A stretch of DNA of 64,000 nt from Acetobacter malorum (GTDB lineage Bacteria; Pseudomonadota; Alphaproteobacteria; Acetobacterales; Acetobacteraceae). Position 1 is the stretch's first letter; every line of letters begins with the position of its first letter. The notes below the pieces were generated by a model, which had not been told where the DNA came from, did no database searches, and saw only the letters and a list, made by a program, of their open reading frames with translations. The translations under genes were made by a program, and so were the position numbers. This document shows positions 13,919-25,111 of the stretch, piece after piece. The stretch spans positions 1 through 64,000 of the forward strand of contig NZ_LHZC01000045.1 in assembly GCF_001580615.1 (NCBI RefSeq). The letters run 5' to 3'.

Positions 13919-15345
13919 GCTGCGCGCCCGCCATCGGCAGCGTGCAGCGCCTTAAGCTCTTCCGGCAGCGCCTGCGCCCAGTTGGTGATGGTGCCGGCAC
14001 CGAGGCACACAACATAGTCACCCGGCTTGGCGATGGCGTTAATCATTTCCGCCAGATGGTCGGGGCTGGAGAGCGGCACCACAGAGCGGTGGCCGCGTTC
14101 GCGCAGGCCTTCAATCAGCTTGTCGCGGTTCATGTCCGGGTCCGGCTGTTCACCGGCGGCGTAAACATCGGCCACAATGACGGTATCGGCATCATTCATG
14201 CAGGTGCAGAAATCCGGGAACAGCATTTTCAGGCGCGAATATCGGTGCGGCTGCATGACCGCAATCACGTTATTGGCCCCGGCCTGCCGCGCAGCTTTCA
14301 GCACGGCAGCAATTTCTACCGGGTGATGGCCGTAATCATCAATCACCGTCACGCCGTTGCATTCACCCGTGCGGGTAAAGCGGCGCTTCACACCCCGGAA
14401 GGCCGCCAGACCGGAGCGGATGACATCATCGCTGATATCCATCTCGGTCGCCACGGCAATGGCAGCCAGTGCGTTCTGCACGTTATGGGAGCCCAGCATG
14501 GGCAGGCGGAACGGACCGGCCTTGCGGGTGCGGCGGGTGGAGCGGTCTGTCAGCGTGACTTCAAACGTCGCACCCATCTTGTCGGTAATCAGCTTTTCAG
14601 CCCGCACGTCAGCCTGCGGGGAAAACCCGTAGGTAACAATCCGATGGTCAGACATGCGGGGGATCATCTGCTGCACGGCAGGATGGTCAATGCACAGCAC
14701 GGCAAAGCCATAGAACGGCACGTTGGAGACAAACTGGTCATACGCCGCTTCCATGGCCTCGGCAGAACCCCAGTGGTCCAGATGTTCCGGGTCCATGTTG
14801 GTGACCACGGAAATTACGGAGGGCAGACGCAGGAAGGAGCCATCGCTCTCATCCGCTTCCGCCACCATCCAGTCGCCTTTGCCCATGCGGGTGTTGGTGC
14901 CGTAGGCCTCAATAATGCCGCCGTTAATCACGGTGGGGTCCAGACGCGCGGCTTCCAGCACCGCGGCAATCAGGCTGGTGGTGGTGGTTTTGCCGTGCGT
15001 GCCACCAACGGCCACGGACCAGCGCAGACGCATTAGCTCTGCCAGCATTTCCGCACGGCGCACAACCGGGATCAGGCGGCTACGGGCAGCCACTACTTCC
15101 GGGTTGTCCCGGCTGACAGCGGTGGAGATAACGACAACCTGAGCTTCCCCCAGATTTTCCGCAGCGTGACCCACCGTGATGGGAATACCCGCAGCACGCA
15201 GCCGTTTGACATTGGCGTTTTCCGCAATGTCCGACCCCTGCACGGAATAGCCCAGCATGGACAGCACCTCGGCAATGCCGGACATGCCGATGCCACCAAT
15301 CCCGACAAAATGAATGGTTCCGATGGAAAGGGGCAGGGCTCTCAT
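13915..15345 (-). CDS. murC: UDP-N-acetylmuramate--L-alanine ligase MurC
   Basis: Adds L-Ala to UDP-MurNAc, the first peptide step of murein precursor synthesis. The Rossmann motif [16 protein letters not shown] lies near the N-terminus, and the ATP site is [11 protein letters not shown] near residue 115. The Mur ligase centre has YGHHPVEI. The frame is open up to 15408, but the ATG at 15345 gives the ATGA overlap with murG and a normal 476-residue protein, so it is preferred. Confidence 0.96.
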   Translation of the reverse strand: MRALPLSIGTIHFVGIGGIGMSGIAEVLSMLGYSVQGSDIAENANVKRLRAAGIPITVGHAAENLGEAQVVVISTAVSRDNPEVVAARSRLIPVVRRAEMLAELMRLRWSVAVGGTHGKTTTTSLIAAVLEAARLDPTVINGGIIEAYGTNTRMGKGDWMVAEADESDGSFLRLPSVISVVTNMDPEHLDHWGSAEAMEAAYDQFVSNVPFYGFAVLCIDHPAVQQMIPRMSDHRIVTYGFSPQADVRAEKLITDKMGATFEVTLTDRSTRRTRKAGPFRLPMLGSHNVQNALAAIAVATEMDISDDVIRSGLAAFRGVKRRFTRTGECNGVTVIDDYGHHPVEIAAVLKAARQAGANNVIAVMQPHRYSRLKMLFPDFCTCMNDADTVIVADVYAAGEQPDPDMNRDKLIEGLRERGHRSVVPLSSPDHLAEMINAIAKPGDYVVCLGAGTITNWAQALPEELKALHAADGGRAA

Positions 15346-16490
15346 GCGCTGAACTCCGTCTGGCTGGGAGGTGTCGGATAGGCGGGCGAGGGGGAAAGGT
15401 GCAAGCATTCTTCTACAACATCGGCCAGGCGGGTGGCGGCATCCGGGCGGGCGAGTGAGGCTGCGGCGGCCGCTGCGCGCGCCAGCTCTTCCGGGGCCGT
15501 AAGGAGGTCATTCAGGCGGTCAGCCAGTGTGGCGGCGGTAAAGTCCGGCTGGCGGATCATCCAGCCAGCGCCCGCTGTGGTGATGGCGCGGGCGTTTTCA
15601 CTCTGCTCATCGCTTGCGGCGATAGGCAGGGGCACCAGAATGGAAGGGCGGCCAGCGGTGGTGATCTCTGCAACAGAGGAGCCACCAGCACGGCCAATTA
15701 CCAGATGCGCGCTCTGCAACAGCGCAGGCACATCATTCAGGAACGGTTCCACGCGGGCTGTAATGCCCATATCGGCATAGGCCTTGCGCGTGGCATCCAC
15801 ATCATCTTTCCGCGCCTGCTGCGTGACGTGCAGGCGAGCGCGCAGTTCTTCGGGCAGCTTGCCGAGGGCGGAGGGCACCACTTTTGCAAACACGCTGGCG
15901 CCCAGAGAGCCACCCCAGACCAGCAGGTTGATGGTCTGATCCGGCATGGTCCAGCCTTCACCCGCTAGGGCAGCAATAGCCGGGCGGACCGGCATGCCGG
16001 TAAAGGCCGTGCGCGCGCCAATCGGCAGTTTGGCGACGGAGGGGAAGGACGTGGCAATCACATCCGCAAAGCGGGACAGCACAGCGTTGGCCTTGCCCAG
16101 AACGGCATTGCCTTCATGAATAATGAGGGCCGGATGTTTGCGGCCCAGCAGGCGCGCGCCGAGCAGCGGCGGCACGGAGGGATAACCGCCAAACCCCACC
16201 ACAGCGTCCGGTTGCACGCTGCGCAGAATGGCACGGGCCTTCCATGCGCTGCTCAGCAGGGTGAGGCCAGCCTTGAACGCGCGCATCGGGCCACGGCCAG
16301 CCACACCCGCACCGGGCAACACATATTGCGGGCCACGTGAGAAGACGCCCGCCGTGCGCGCACCGGCGCGGGCATCCGTCATCAGCACCAGTTTGTGGCC
16401 GCGTTCGGCCAGAGCATCGGCCAGAGCTTCAGCCGGAAAGAAATGTCCGCCGGTGCCGCCAGCGGCAATGACGATAGTGCGTTGGGTCAT
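15342..16490 (-). CDS. murG: UDP-GlcNAc:lipid I glycosyltransferase MurG
   Basis: Peripheral inner-membrane transferase that turns lipid I into lipid II. The N-terminal [13 protein letters not shown] motif, the [13 protein letters not shown] loop and the nucleotide-sugar motif [11 protein letters not shown] are all present. I chose the ATG at 16490, which overlaps the ftsW stop as ATGA; an ATG 12 bp upstream at 16502 is also possible. 382 residues. Confidence 0.95.
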   Translation of the reverse strand: MTQRTIVIAAGGTGGHFFPAEALADALAERGHKLVLMTDARAGARTAGVFSRGPQYVLPGAGVAGRGPMRAFKAGLTLLSSAWKARAILRSVQPDAVVGFGGYPSVPPLLGARLLGRKHPALIIHEGNAVLGKANAVLSRFADVIATSFPSVAKLPIGARTAFTGMPVRPAIAALAGEGWTMPDQTINLLVWGGSLGASVFAKVVPSALGKLPEELRARLHVTQQARKDDVDATRKAYADMGITARVEPFLNDVPALLQSAHLVIGRAGGSSVAEITTAGRPSILVPLPIAASDEQSENARAITTAGAGWMIRQPDFTAATLADRLNDLLTAPEELARAAAAAASLARPDAATRLADVVEECLHLSPSPAYPTPPSQTEFSA

Positions 16491-17650
16491 ACGGGCCGCC
16501 ATTGTCTGAGAGTGGTCATGAAGCCTCCGCTGCGTGGCAACCGTTCACCCGGCTGATGCCGCGTGAGAGCCAGCACCATGCCCACGGCCAGCGCCACGGA
16601 CATAGCGGAAGACCCGCCATAGGAAATGAAAGGCAGCGTCATGCCCTTGGTGGGGATGAGATGCAAGGAGGACGCCATATTCACGAAGGCCTGCAAGCCA
16701 AAACCCGTCACCAGTCCGGTGGTGGAAATGACGATGAACGGGTCATCCTCACGGATCAGCCGGAGCAGGGTGCGCACCACAATTACGCCAAAGACGCAGA
16801 TGATGAGCATGCAGACAATCAGACCATATTCTTCCCCCGCCACAGCGAACACAAAATCCGCATGGGCGTCAGGCAGCAGATCCTTCACGCGGCCTTCACC
16901 GGGGCCACGGCCCGTCAGGCCGCCATTGCCGAAGGCGCGGAGTGCGGTATCAATCTGGTAATGGTCGCCCACGTTGGGATGCAGGAAGCGTTCCACGCGG
17001 GAGCGCACATGCGGGAACAGGAAGAAGGCGGCAATGCCTGCGCCAATCATGACGCCAACGCCCAGCCCCACCAGAATGAGGTTCAGACCGTCCACAAAAA
17101 GCTGTGTCATGAACACGGTGGTGATGACTGTGAGCATCCCGATATCCGGCTGGGATTTGAGCAGCATCAGAATGACGCCAAACAACGCGAAGGCCAGCAG
17201 CATACCCGGAAAATAGCGGGAAATGCGGCGCTGCGTGAGCAGCCAGCCCGTCACTACTGCAAAGCAGGGCTTAAGAAATTCTGAAGGCTGGAGCGACATC
17301 AGCGGCAGGGCAATCCACCGCCGCGCGCCTTTGATTTCAATCCCGTGTACCAGCGTGAGGGCCGTTGCCCCCAGCATCAGCGCGCCGCCCAAAAGGGACA
17401 ATCTGAGCACCGTTTTGCGGGAGAGCATGGAGACACTCACCACAATCAGCCCCGCAATTGTGAGGAACATCACCTGTTTGAAAATAAACATGTTGCGGGA
17501 GGCGCCAATACGCACCGCAACCGCCGGGCTTGCGGCCAGCATCAGGATATAGCCGAAGCCGATCAGGATGAACGCGCAGATAAGCGTCGTCCGGTCCACA
17601 TTGCGCCACCAGCGCCCAAACCGGGAGTCATCAATGCGGGAGCCTGCCAT
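16487..17650 (-). CDS. ftsW: SEDS-family septal peptidoglycan polymerase FtsW
   Basis: Polytopic inner-membrane glycosyltransferase that polymerises lipid II at the septum with FtsI. Of 387 residues with about ten membrane segments, it carries the SEDS signatures LQPSEFLK, PDIGMLTV, GRGPGEG and the catalytic-Asp loop DAHADFVFAVAGEE, plus the late LPFISYGGSS motif. Its ATG shares a base with the murD stop (TGATG) and its stop overlaps murG. Confidence 0.95.
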   Translation of the reverse strand: MAGSRIDDSRFGRWWRNVDRTTLICAFILIGFGYILMLAASPAVAVRIGASRNMFIFKQVMFLTIAGLIVVSVSMLSRKTVLRLSLLGGALMLGATALTLVHGIEIKGARRWIALPLMSLQPSEFLKPCFAVVTGWLLTQRRISRYFPGMLLAFALFGVILMLLKSQPDIGMLTVITTVFMTQLFVDGLNLILVGLGVGVMIGAGIAAFFLFPHVRSRVERFLHPNVGDHYQIDTALRAFGNGGLTGRGPGEGRVKDLLPDAHADFVFAVAGEEYGLIVCMLIICVFGVIVVRTLLRLIREDDPFIVISTTGLVTGFGLQAFVNMASSLHLIPTKGMTLPFISYGGSSAMSVALAVGMVLALTRHQPGERLPRSGGFMTTLRQWRPV

Positions 17651-19065
17651 CAGTCGGCCTTTCCTGTTTGCGGCTGTTCCGTCACCGTGCGGGCCAGTTC
17701 CAGAAAGCGCAGCCCACGGGCTTCAAACCCGGAAAACTGGTCAAAACTGGCGCAGGCGGGAGACAGCAGCACGACGGGCGTGCCAGTGTTCCGGGCTGCG
17801 TCATAGGCTGCGGGCACAGCACTTTCCAGCGTGCCGGAGAGTGTGAAAGGCACGCCGTGCGCCGTCAGCGTTTCCGCCAGTTGTGCGGCATCCCGCCCTA
17901 TGAGGAACGCATGGACAATGCGTGGGAAATAGGGCGTGAGCGAGGCAATGCCACCCTCTTTGGCCATGCCACCAGCAATCCAGATCAGCCGGTCATAACA
18001 GCCGAGGGCACGGGCGGAGGCGTCGGCATTGGTGGCTTTACTATCATCAATAAAGGCCACGCCGTCCTGCTCGGCCACCAGCTTCTGGCGGTGCGGCAGG
18101 CCGGGGAAGGAGAGAACGGCCGCGGCCAGTGCAGCGTCTGGCACGCCTAGAAAGCGCGCCATGGCACAGGCAGCGGCGGCGTTTTCCGCGTTATGGCTGC
18201 CGGGCAGAGAGGGGCCAAGGCGGGCAAGGCATTGGCCTGCCTGCCAGATGGCGTTGTCCTGCCCGTACACATCACAGTCCGGGTTGGCGCCGGAAATAGT
18301 CACGCACTGCGCGGGGCCAGCCTGAAGGGTTTTGGCAATGTCCCGGCAGTAGTCATCATCCACGCCAATCACCGCCAGATCCTGCGCGGTCTGATGGGTA
18401 AAGACGCGGGTTTTGGCGCGGGCATAGCCTTCCATGCCGGCGTGGCGGTCCAGATGGTCCGGGGTGAGGTTCAGCAGGCAGGCGGCATCAAAATGCAGCG
18501 TGTCCAGCCGTTCCAGCATGTAGGACGACATTTCCAGCACATACACGCCGTTATCGGGCAGCAGAGGCAGCGCTAACGCGGCGGGGCCAAGATTACCGCC
18601 AGCAGCAACCAGCACACCGGCTTCCGCCAGAATATGGGCCAGAAGCGTGGTGGTGGTCGATTTACCATTGGTGCCGGTAATACCAGCAAACCGCGCCTTG
18701 CTTCCCGCCTTGCGGACTGCCCGATAAAGCAATTCTGCATCGGACAGGATCGGCACGCCAGCCTCCTGCGCCATAATGGCGACAGGATGCGCCTTGGGCA
18801 GCACATGCGGAATACCGGGGGAGAGGACGAGACCATCGGCGCCAGTCAGGCTCTCGATCGGCGCGGAGGTAATGCGGGCGGCAGCGTCTTGCGGGAGGGC
18901 AGTTACAGCTTTGGCGAGCGCTGCACGGGCAGCCTCGCCATCATCCCACGCCTGAACTGTGGCCCCGCTTTGTGCGAGGGCGCACACGGCGGGCAGACCG
19001 TTCCGGCCCAGCCCCAGCACAACAAAATGCTGGCCGGTAAAAAGAGTGGCGGGAAAATTGCTCAT
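17650..19065 (-). CDS. murD: UDP-MurNAc-L-Ala--D-glutamate ligase MurD
   Basis: Adds D-Glu to the murein precursor. It has the N-terminal [13 protein letters not shown]ossmann loop, the ATP site [17 protein letters not shown] and the central motif LTPDHLDRH. The frame opens at 19092, but the ATG at 19065 overlaps the mraY stop as ATGA and yields 471 residues, close to the family length. Translation of ftsW is coupled by TGATG. Confidence 0.95.
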   Translation of the reverse strand: MSNFPATLFTGQHFVVLGLGRNGLPAVCALAQSGATVQAWDDGEAARAALAKAVTALPQDAAARITSAPIESLTGADGLVLSPGIPHVLPKAHPVAIMAQEAGVPILSDAELLYRAVRKAGSKARFAGITGTNGKSTTTTLLAHILAEAGVLVAAGGNLGPAALALPLLPDNGVYVLEMSSYMLERLDTLHFDAACLLNLTPDHLDRHAGMEGYARAKTRVFTHQTAQDLAVIGVDDDYCRDIAKTLQAGPAQCVTISGANPDCDVYGQDNAIWQAGQCLARLGPSLPGSHNAENAAAACAMARFLGVPDAALAAAVLSFPGLPHRQKLVAEQDGVAFIDDSKATNADASARALGCYDRLIWIAGGMAKEGGIASLTPYFPRIVHAFLIGRDAAQLAETLTAHGVPFTLSGTLESAVPAAYDAARNTGTPVVLLSPACASFDQFSGFEARGLRFLELARTVTEQPQTGKAD

Positions 19066-20156
19066 CTCAATTTCAATGTGGCGAGACCACACATCCCCAG
19101 AATGACAGAAACAATCCAGAAGCGGATGACAATTTTGGGCTCGGCCCAGCCCTTTTTTTCAAAATGGTGATGGATGGGAGCCATCAGGAACACACGCCGC
19201 CCGGTGCGCTTATACCAGAACACCTGAATAACGACGGAGAGCGTTTCCACCACAAACAGGCCGCCCACAATGCACAGCACCAGCTCGTGCTTGATGGCCA
19301 CAGCCAGCGCACCCAGAGCGCCACCCAGAGAAAGAGACCCGGTATCGCCCATGAAGACGGAAGCCGGAGGCGCATTAAACCACAGAAAGCCAAGACCAGC
19401 CCCCACGAGTGCGGCGCAGAAAACCGCCAGCTCCCCGGTGCCGGGCACGGCATGGACCTGCAGATAATCCGCAAACACATGGTTACCAACAATGTAGGAC
19501 AGGATGGCAAACACCAGAGCAGCGATCACCACCGGCACAATGGCCAGACCATCCAGCCCGTCCGTAAAGTTTACGGCGTTGCCAAAGCCGGTAATGGTGA
19601 TCATGGCAAAGATGGGATAGGCAAACCCCAGCGGCAGCAGCAGGTCTTTCACAAAGGGGAAGGCGAGCTGATTGGTCAGATCATCCGGCATCAGGCTTTG
19701 CAGGAACCAGCCGCACAGCAGGGACGCAGAGAACTCACACCCCAGCCGCATCCGTTTGGACACGCCATCCGTATTGCGGCGGGCCAGCTTGCGGTAATCA
19801 TCCGCAAAGCCCACAGCGCCAAACGCCAGTGTGGTGAGCATGACGGCCCACACAAAGCCGTTTTCCAGGTCACCCCACAGCAGGGTTGAGCCGAATAGGG
19901 CAATCAGGATCAGCACACCGCCCATGGTGGGGGTACCGGTTTTTTCCAGCAGATGTCGCTCCGGGCCAAGCGCGCGGATCGGCTGACCCCCGCGCTGAAT
20001 ACGCCGCAGCATGGCAATGAGCGGGCGGCCCAGCATCAGGCTGATGGCGAGTGCTGTAAAGCAGGCCGCTCCGGCCCGGAACGTGATGTAGCGGAACAGG
20101 TTGAGCAGCGGGATATGTGCGTCTGTCAGCGGGTGAGAGACCAGAAAATATAGCAT
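19062..20156 (-). CDS. mraY: Phospho-MurNAc-pentapeptide transferase MraY
   Basis: Integral membrane transferase that loads phospho-MurNAc-pentapeptide onto undecaprenyl phosphate, forming lipid I. Of 364 residues with about ten membrane helices, it shows the aspartate-rich motif [18 protein letters not shown] with its catalytic Asp, and the HHHFEKKG loop near the C-terminus. Its start shares a base with the murF stop (TGATG). Confidence 0.96.
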   Translation of the reverse strand: MLYFLVSHPLTDAHIPLLNLFRYITFRAGAACFTALAISLMLGRPLIAMLRRIQRGGQPIRALGPERHLLEKTGTPTMGGVLILIALFGSTLLWGDLENGFVWAVMLTTLAFGAVGFADDYRKLARRNTDGVSKRMRLGCEFSASLLCGWFLQSLMPDDLTNQLAFPFVKDLLLPLGFAYPIFAMITITGFGNAVNFTDGLDGLAIVPVVIAALVFAILSYIVGNHVFADYLQVHAVPGTGELAVFCAALVGAGLGFLWFNAPPASVFMGDTGSLSLGGALGALAVAIKHELVLCIVGGLFVVETLSVVIQVFWYKRTGRRVFLMAPIHHHFEKKGWAEPKIVIRFWIVSVILGMCGLATLKLR

Positions 20157-21541
20157 CAGGCAGGCTCCACGGCGCTCAGGCTGCTCAGAGCCGTAATGAC
20201 ATCCCGCATGCGGCTCCCCAGACTGCCTTTAACCAGAATTGCGTCTCCCTTACGCAGAGCCGCGCAAACCAGAGGAGCCAGAGTGGCGGCGTCTTGCGCC
20301 CAGGCACCCTGCGCCGTTTTGGGCAGGGCATCAAAAAGGGATTTCATGTGGGGTCCGCAACAGAAAACAAGATCGGCACCGTCGGCGGCGGGTTGAGCCA
20401 GCGCCTGATGCTCGGAGAGGGAAAAATCGCCCAGTTCACGCATATCGCCCAGAACGGCAATGCGGCGTGTGGCCGGGAGATGACGAAGAACATCCAGCGC
20501 CGCGCGGATGGAGGCGGAGGAGGCATTATAGCTTTCATCCAGCAGGGTCACGTCCCCGCCGGCAATCTGGGCTAACGCACCGCGTCCCTTGCCGGGGCGG
20601 AAGCCGGTGAGAGCCTGAGCGGCTTTGCTCAGATCCCCGCCCAGAGCCGCACACACGGCCAGTGCCGTCAGCGCGTTGCGGGCCAGATGCGTGCCCGGTG
20701 CGTGGAGCGTAACCGGCACAGAACGGCTGCCTGCATGGGCAGTAAACTGACTACCGCCTTCAAGGACTTTCAGACCGGACAGGTGCACAAAGCTGTCCCG
20801 CTTCAGGCCGGTATGCCACAGGGTGGCATTGGCCTGCCGGGCGGCTGCGGCAAAAAAGGACTGGCCCTGAGCATCATCCGGCACAATGGCTACGCCGCCG
20901 GTCGGCAGGGCGGTAATCAGTTCCGCTTTTTCCTGCGCAATGGCGTCCACGCTGCCCATATAGCCCAGATGGGCCGAGCCAATGGTGGTGATGACGGCAA
21001 TATCCGGGCGGACCATACTGGCCAGCGGCAGGATTTCCCCGGGATGGTTCATGCCGATTTCACTGATGCAGAACTCTGCATCACGCGGCATCCGCGCCAG
21101 CGTGAGCGGCACGCCCCAGTGGTTATTGTAGGAGGCTTCTGCCGCGTGGGTAGCCCCGAGGGCCCCAAGGCACAGCCGCAGCATTTCCTTGGTGGTGGTT
21201 TTGCCAACACTGCCGGTAACCGCCACCATCTTGCCGGTAAAGCGCGCGCGTGCGGCATGGGCCAGAGCTTGCAGGCCGGCCATGGTGTCCGTCACGACCA
21301 GCAGGCGCGGGTCCGTGCATCCTGTGGTGTCATGCACCAGCACCGCTGCCGCCCCTTTATCCAGAGCGATGGCAATGTGCGCGTGCCCGTCGCTGTTATC
21401 GCCTTTCAGGGCGACAAACAGATCACCGGGGGTCAGTGTCCGGGTGTCAATGGAAATGCCCGTCACAACTGGCGTGCAAGGGCCTGCAAACCTGCCACCG
21501 GTGGCGGCTTCCAGTTCGTCACGTGTCCAGAGAGCCGTCAT
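20156..21541 (-). CDS. murF: UDP-MurNAc-tripeptide--D-Ala-D-Ala ligase MurF
   Basis: Adds the D-Ala-D-Ala dipeptide made by Ddl. The ATP-binding loop is GSVGKTTTKEML near residue 112, and EIGMNHPGEI and the ligase motif LLDESYNASSASIRAAL follow. The 461-residue length is typical. It overlaps murE (ATGA) and mraY (TGATG). Confidence 0.95.
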   Translation of the reverse strand: MTALWTRDELEAATGGRFAGPCTPVVTGISIDTRTLTPGDLFVALKGDNSDGHAHIAIALDKGAAAVLVHDTTGCTDPRLLVVTDTMAGLQALAHAARARFTGKMVAVTGSVGKTTTKEMLRLCLGALGATHAAEASYNNHWGVPLTLARMPRDAEFCISEIGMNHPGEILPLASMVRPDIAVITTIGSAHLGYMGSVDAIAQEKAELITALPTGGVAIVPDDAQGQSFFAAAARQANATLWHTGLKRDSFVHLSGLKVLEGGSQFTAHAGSRSVPVTLHAPGTHLARNALTALAVCAALGGDLSKAAQALTGFRPGKGRGALAQIAGGDVTLLDESYNASSASIRAALDVLRHLPATRRIAVLGDMRELGDFSLSEHQALAQPAADGADLVFCCGPHMKSLFDALPKTAQGAWAQDAATLAPLVCAALRKGDAILVKGSLGSRMRDVITALSSLSAVEPA

Positions 21542-23046
21542 GCCGGGTTTACCTGTTTTGAGGTGGCGCTGGTCTGAAGGCTGGCCAGTTCGCGCAGCAC
21601 GGCGGCATCATCAAACGGATGAACTTCTGTGCCGATAATCTGCCCTTGCTCGTGCCCTTTGCCGGCCACAACCAACACATCATCCGGGCCGAGCATGGTC
21701 AGAGCTTCGGCAATAGCCTGCCTGCGTCCACCAATTTCCAGCGCATCTGGTGCGCCCGTGCGCACTTCCGCGCGGATGGCGGCGGCGTTTTCCGTGCGGG
21801 GATTATCGTCCGTAATAATGGCGATATCAGCCCCGCGTGCGGCTTCCTGCGCCATCAGCGGGCGTTTGCCCCGGTCACGATCACCGCCCGCGCCAAACAC
21901 CACAATTAGCTTGCCCCGCGCATGCGGACGCAAAGACGCCAGCAGGCGCGCAAGGGCATCCGGTGTGTGGGCATAATCTACATAGGCACTGGCCCCGTTG
22001 GGCAGCACGACGGCACGTTCCATGCGCCCGCGCACCCCGGTGAGCTGCGGCAGCAGAGCGATAATGGCGGGCAGGGATGCCTCATCGGGTACCGCAAGGG
22101 CTGCGGCCAGCAGGGCGTTGTCGGTCTGGAAACGGCCCGGCAGAGCCAGCGTGATAGTCTGACGCTGGCCGCAAACGTCCAGTTCCAGTTCCTGCCCGGA
22201 GGGTAAAGGTGTGTGGCGCAACAAGCGCAGCGTGGTGCCGTTCTCGCCGGTCAGCCGCAGAGTGAGCTTGCGCCGCGTGGCAATGGCGCGAAGCTCTGCC
22301 AGCGTCTGAGCATCCATATCGGCATTGGCAACCGCCAGACCGCCTTCCGGCAGAACTGTCTCAAACAGTTTCAGCTTGGCGGCGCGGTAGGCTTCCACCG
22401 TGCCGTGATAGTCCAGATGGTCGCGCGTCAGGTTAGTAAACCCGGCAGCAGACAGATGCAGGCCATCCAGCCGCCCTTGTTCCAGCCCGTGGGAGGAGGC
22501 TTCCAGCGCCACATGCTCAACCCCGGCCTGCGCAAGGGCCGCCAGACCGTTGGCCAGTGCCACCGGGTCCGGCGTGGTGAGGGACGGCATGGTAATACCC
22601 AGACCGTTCACACCTGTCAGACCAAGCGTGCCCACACCAGCGGTTTTAAGCCCCTGCAAGGCCCAGAGCTGACGGAGGAAATCCGTGGTGCTGGTTTTGC
22701 CATTGGTGCCGGTAATCGCCACGAGGCATTCTGGCTGACGTCCAGCCAGCGCTGTCGCCAGAACGGCCAGAACATGGCGCGGGTTGTCTGCCAGCACGAG
22801 CGGGCAGGGTGCGACATCCGCAGGCCAGACCGTGCCGGTTGGCGCCAGCACAGCGGCGGCTCCGTTCTGCACCGCAGCGGCAATAAAGGTCCGACCATCG
22901 ACCTTAACGCCGGGCAGGGCGGCAAACAGCGTGCCGGGTTTGACGGCACGGCTGTCCGGCGTGATGGCGGTAATGACCGGATCATCCTGCGTTCCGGTCG
23001 CCGTAAGGCTCATCATCTTGAGAAGGGTGGAAAGGCGTGTGGTCAT
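21538..23046 (-). CDS. murE: UDP-MurNAc-L-Ala-D-Glu--meso-diaminopimelate ligase MurE
   Basis: Adds the third residue of the stem peptide. The ATP site is ITGTNGKTSTTDF, and the LTRDHLDYHGT motif is in the centre. The C-terminal specificity motif DDNPRTEN is the DNPR type, which in the family selects meso-diaminopimelate rather than lysine, as expected for a Gram-negative cell. 502 residues. ATGA overlaps with ftsI and murF. Confidence 0.96.
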   Translation of the reverse strand: MTTRLSTLLKMMSLTATGTQDDPVITAITPDSRAVKPGTLFAALPGVKVDGRTFIAAAVQNGAAAVLAPTGTVWPADVAPCPLVLADNPRHVLAVLATALAGRQPECLVAITGTNGKTSTTDFLRQLWALQGLKTAGVGTLGLTGVNGLGITMPSLTTPDPVALANGLAALAQAGVEHVALEASSHGLEQGRLDGLHLSAAGFTNLTRDHLDYHGTVEAYRAAKLKLFETVLPEGGLAVANADMDAQTLAELRAIATRRKLTLRLTGENGTTLRLLRHTPLPSGQELELDVCGQRQTITLALPGRFQTDNALLAAALAVPDEASLPAIIALLPQLTGVRGRMERAVVLPNGASAYVDYAHTPDALARLLASLRPHARGKLIVVFGAGGDRDRGKRPLMAQEAARGADIAIITDDNPRTENAAAIRAEVRTGAPDALEIGGRRQAIAEALTMLGPDDVLVVAGKGHEQGQIIGTEVHPFDDAAVLRELASLQTSATSKQVNPA

Positions 23047-25079
23047 TCGTCCATCACCTCCTGAGCCTGTTTTTTCAGAGCAGCTTTCTGGGCTGCGCGT
23101 TCTTTTTGTTCTGCGGCCTTGGCTGCCCGGTGTTCGGCTTCCGCCTTGCGTGGGTCTCCGGGGTCATTGCCCGGCCCAAGCGGGCGCACGCCACGGGGCA
23201 CCGCCGGGTGCATGGGCAGGGCCATGCTGGCGTCAATCTGGGCTGCATGCGCCGTATCCGGGAAGATTTGCAGCATTGGCCCAATGCGTGAGACAATTTT
23301 GGAAACGGTCGGGGCCGCGTTCCAGCCTGCCGTGGTCCAGCCGTGGGTCTGCGGTGTCGGCTTGGGGCTATCCAGCATGACATACACGGCGTAGCGCGGT
23401 GCGTTCATCGGGAAAATGCCGGTAAAGGCCGAGATGTTGACGTGTTTCAGGTAGCCGCCATGTGGACCGATTTTTTCCGCCGTGCCGGTTTTCCCGCCGA
23501 CAAAATAGCCGGGTGATTCTGCCGTGCGGCCGGTGCCGCCGGTGACGTCCAGACGCAGCAGGCGGCGCAGCAGAGCGGAATTTTTTTCAGAAATAACCCG
23601 CTGGCCCTGCGGCACGGCCAGACCGTCACTCCCGACGGTGGTTCTATCCATGCTGGTGTCAGCTTCCGCCTGTTCCAGCGCGGCGTTCTGCACACCCTGA
23701 GACAGCGCAGCCTCCTGCGTGGGGGCGGGACCTTCTTCTTTTTCCAGCAGGGTGGGGGTGACGAGAATGCCGCCATTCACCGTGGCTGCCGTGCCGCGCA
23801 CAATGGCCAGCGGCGGCTCGGCCATACCGTGCCCGAACCCGACCGTCATGGTGGTGGAAATGCCCCACTGATGCGGCACCAGCGGACGCGCGGCTTCCGG
23901 CAGTTCAATCGGCACCGGGGCAAAAAAGCCCATGTCACGGAACCATTGAGCCTGCCGCGTGCCACCCACATCCAGCGCGATATGAGCTGCTGCCGGGTTG
24001 GAGGAGAACGCCATCACTTCCGGCAGGGTCATCCACGGGGCGAAATGGTCGTTCTTCATATCCGAAATGGTGAAGCGCCCAATATGGATCGGCGTGGAGG
24101 AAAAGCGGTCCCAGATATGAATGGTGCCGGTTTCCAGCCCCATGGCCGCCGTTTGCAGCTTGAAGGTTGAGCCGGGTTCATACAGGCCGGTGACAGCACG
24201 GTTGAAGCGGGCATCATTGGTGGCGTGCGAAAATTCGTTCACGTCATAATCAGGCAGGCTGACCATGGCGATGATTTCACCTGTGCGTACATCCATGACA
24301 ATGGCGCAGGCCCCAATGGCCTGAAAGGTGCTCATGGCGTTGGCGAGTTCATCCCGCACCACGGACTGAACGCGTACGTCCAGTGAAAGCCGCAGTGGGC
24401 GATGGTCGCTCATCAGGCGTTTGTCAAAATAACGCTCAACGCCGGCAACGCCGTGGTCATCAATATCCACAGTACCCATAATCTGCGCGGCCATGTGGCC
24501 CAGCGGATAATGGCGGCGTTCGCCTGCTTCAAAATAGATCCCCGGAATGCCCATGCTGTTGATGGCCAGTTCCTGCTGGGGCGTAATATTGCGGGCGATA
24601 TACACAAACTGTTTGGGCAGGGAGAGCCTGCGGGTGGTCTCTTCCTCGTCCAGATCTTTCAGGACGGTTTTCAGTTTTTTGGTGACGTCCTGCGGGTCAA
24701 TCAGTTCCTGCGGGTTGGCGTAAACCTGCGCGACCGGCAAAGACAGCGCGAGTGTCTGGCCATTACGGTCCACAATGGACGCCCGATGCACCTGCGGGAG
24801 AGAGAAGTCTCCGGCCAGACTGCCTTTGGGGTCGATTTTAGGAATTTCCGGAACCTGCGAGGCAATTTGCCGCTTTTCCGGTGCCATGGGGTGCAGAACT
24901 GTCGCGATGGACAGTTTGACGGCAACAACAGCAAAAAGCAGGCAAAATCCGCCTGCAACCCCCAGCAATCTGACATGCATCTGGTCCCGATGGGCACGCG
25001 CACGAAGATCCTCACCCGTAACACGCACAGTGCGCGTCACGGGGGGCGGGGTATCATAATCGTGCGGCGGAACGGCCAT
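23043..25079 (-). CDS. ftsI: Septal peptidoglycan transpeptidase FtsI (PBP3)
   Basis: Class B penicillin-binding protein that cross-links septal murein with FtsW. It has a cytoplasmic N-terminus, a membrane anchor at about residues 38-60 and a pedestal domain. The transpeptidase domain has catalytic Ser304 in EPGSTFK, SSN at 359-361 and KTG at 530-532. Two oddities are visible. An insert of about 40 residues rich in Ala, Glu and Gln (about 446-485) lies inside the catalytic domain, and a Lys/Ala/Glu-rich C-terminal tail (about 640-678) looks helical. It stands 32 bp after ftsL, the only untouched junction between mraZ and ftsA. Confidence 0.95.
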   Translation of the reverse strand: MAVPPHDYDTPPPVTRTVRVTGEDLRARAHRDQMHVRLLGVAGGFCLLFAVVAVKLSIATVLHPMAPEKRQIASQVPEIPKIDPKGSLAGDFSLPQVHRASIVDRNGQTLALSLPVAQVYANPQELIDPQDVTKKLKTVLKDLDEEETTRRLSLPKQFVYIARNITPQQELAINSMGIPGIYFEAGERRHYPLGHMAAQIMGTVDIDDHGVAGVERYFDKRLMSDHRPLRLSLDVRVQSVVRDELANAMSTFQAIGACAIVMDVRTGEIIAMVSLPDYDVNEFSHATNDARFNRAVTGLYEPGSTFKLQTAAMGLETGTIHIWDRFSSTPIHIGRFTISDMKNDHFAPWMTLPEVMAFSSNPAAAHIALDVGGTRQAQWFRDMGFFAPVPIELPEAARPLVPHQWGISTTMTVGFGHGMAEPPLAIVRGTAATVNGGILVTPTLLEKEEGPAPTQEAALSQGVQNAALEQAEADTSMDRTTVGSDGLAVPQGQRVISEKNSALLRRLLRLDVTGGTGRTAESPGYFVGGKTGTAEKIGPHGGYLKHVNISAFTGIFPMNAPRYAVYVMLDSPKPTPQTHGWTTAGWNAAPTVSKIVSRIGPMLQIFPDTAHAAQIDASMALPMHPAVPRGVRPLGPGNDPGDPRKAEAEHRAAKAAEQKERAAQKAALKKQAQEVMDE

Positions 25080-25111
25080 ATCGGGTTGAAGTCACCTTGT
25101 CGTCTGGAAAA

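Noticed and set aside
13819-15036. Open frame of 405 codons on the plus strand
   Set aside because: It is antisense to murB and murC; His/Gly/Asn-rich shadow sequence.
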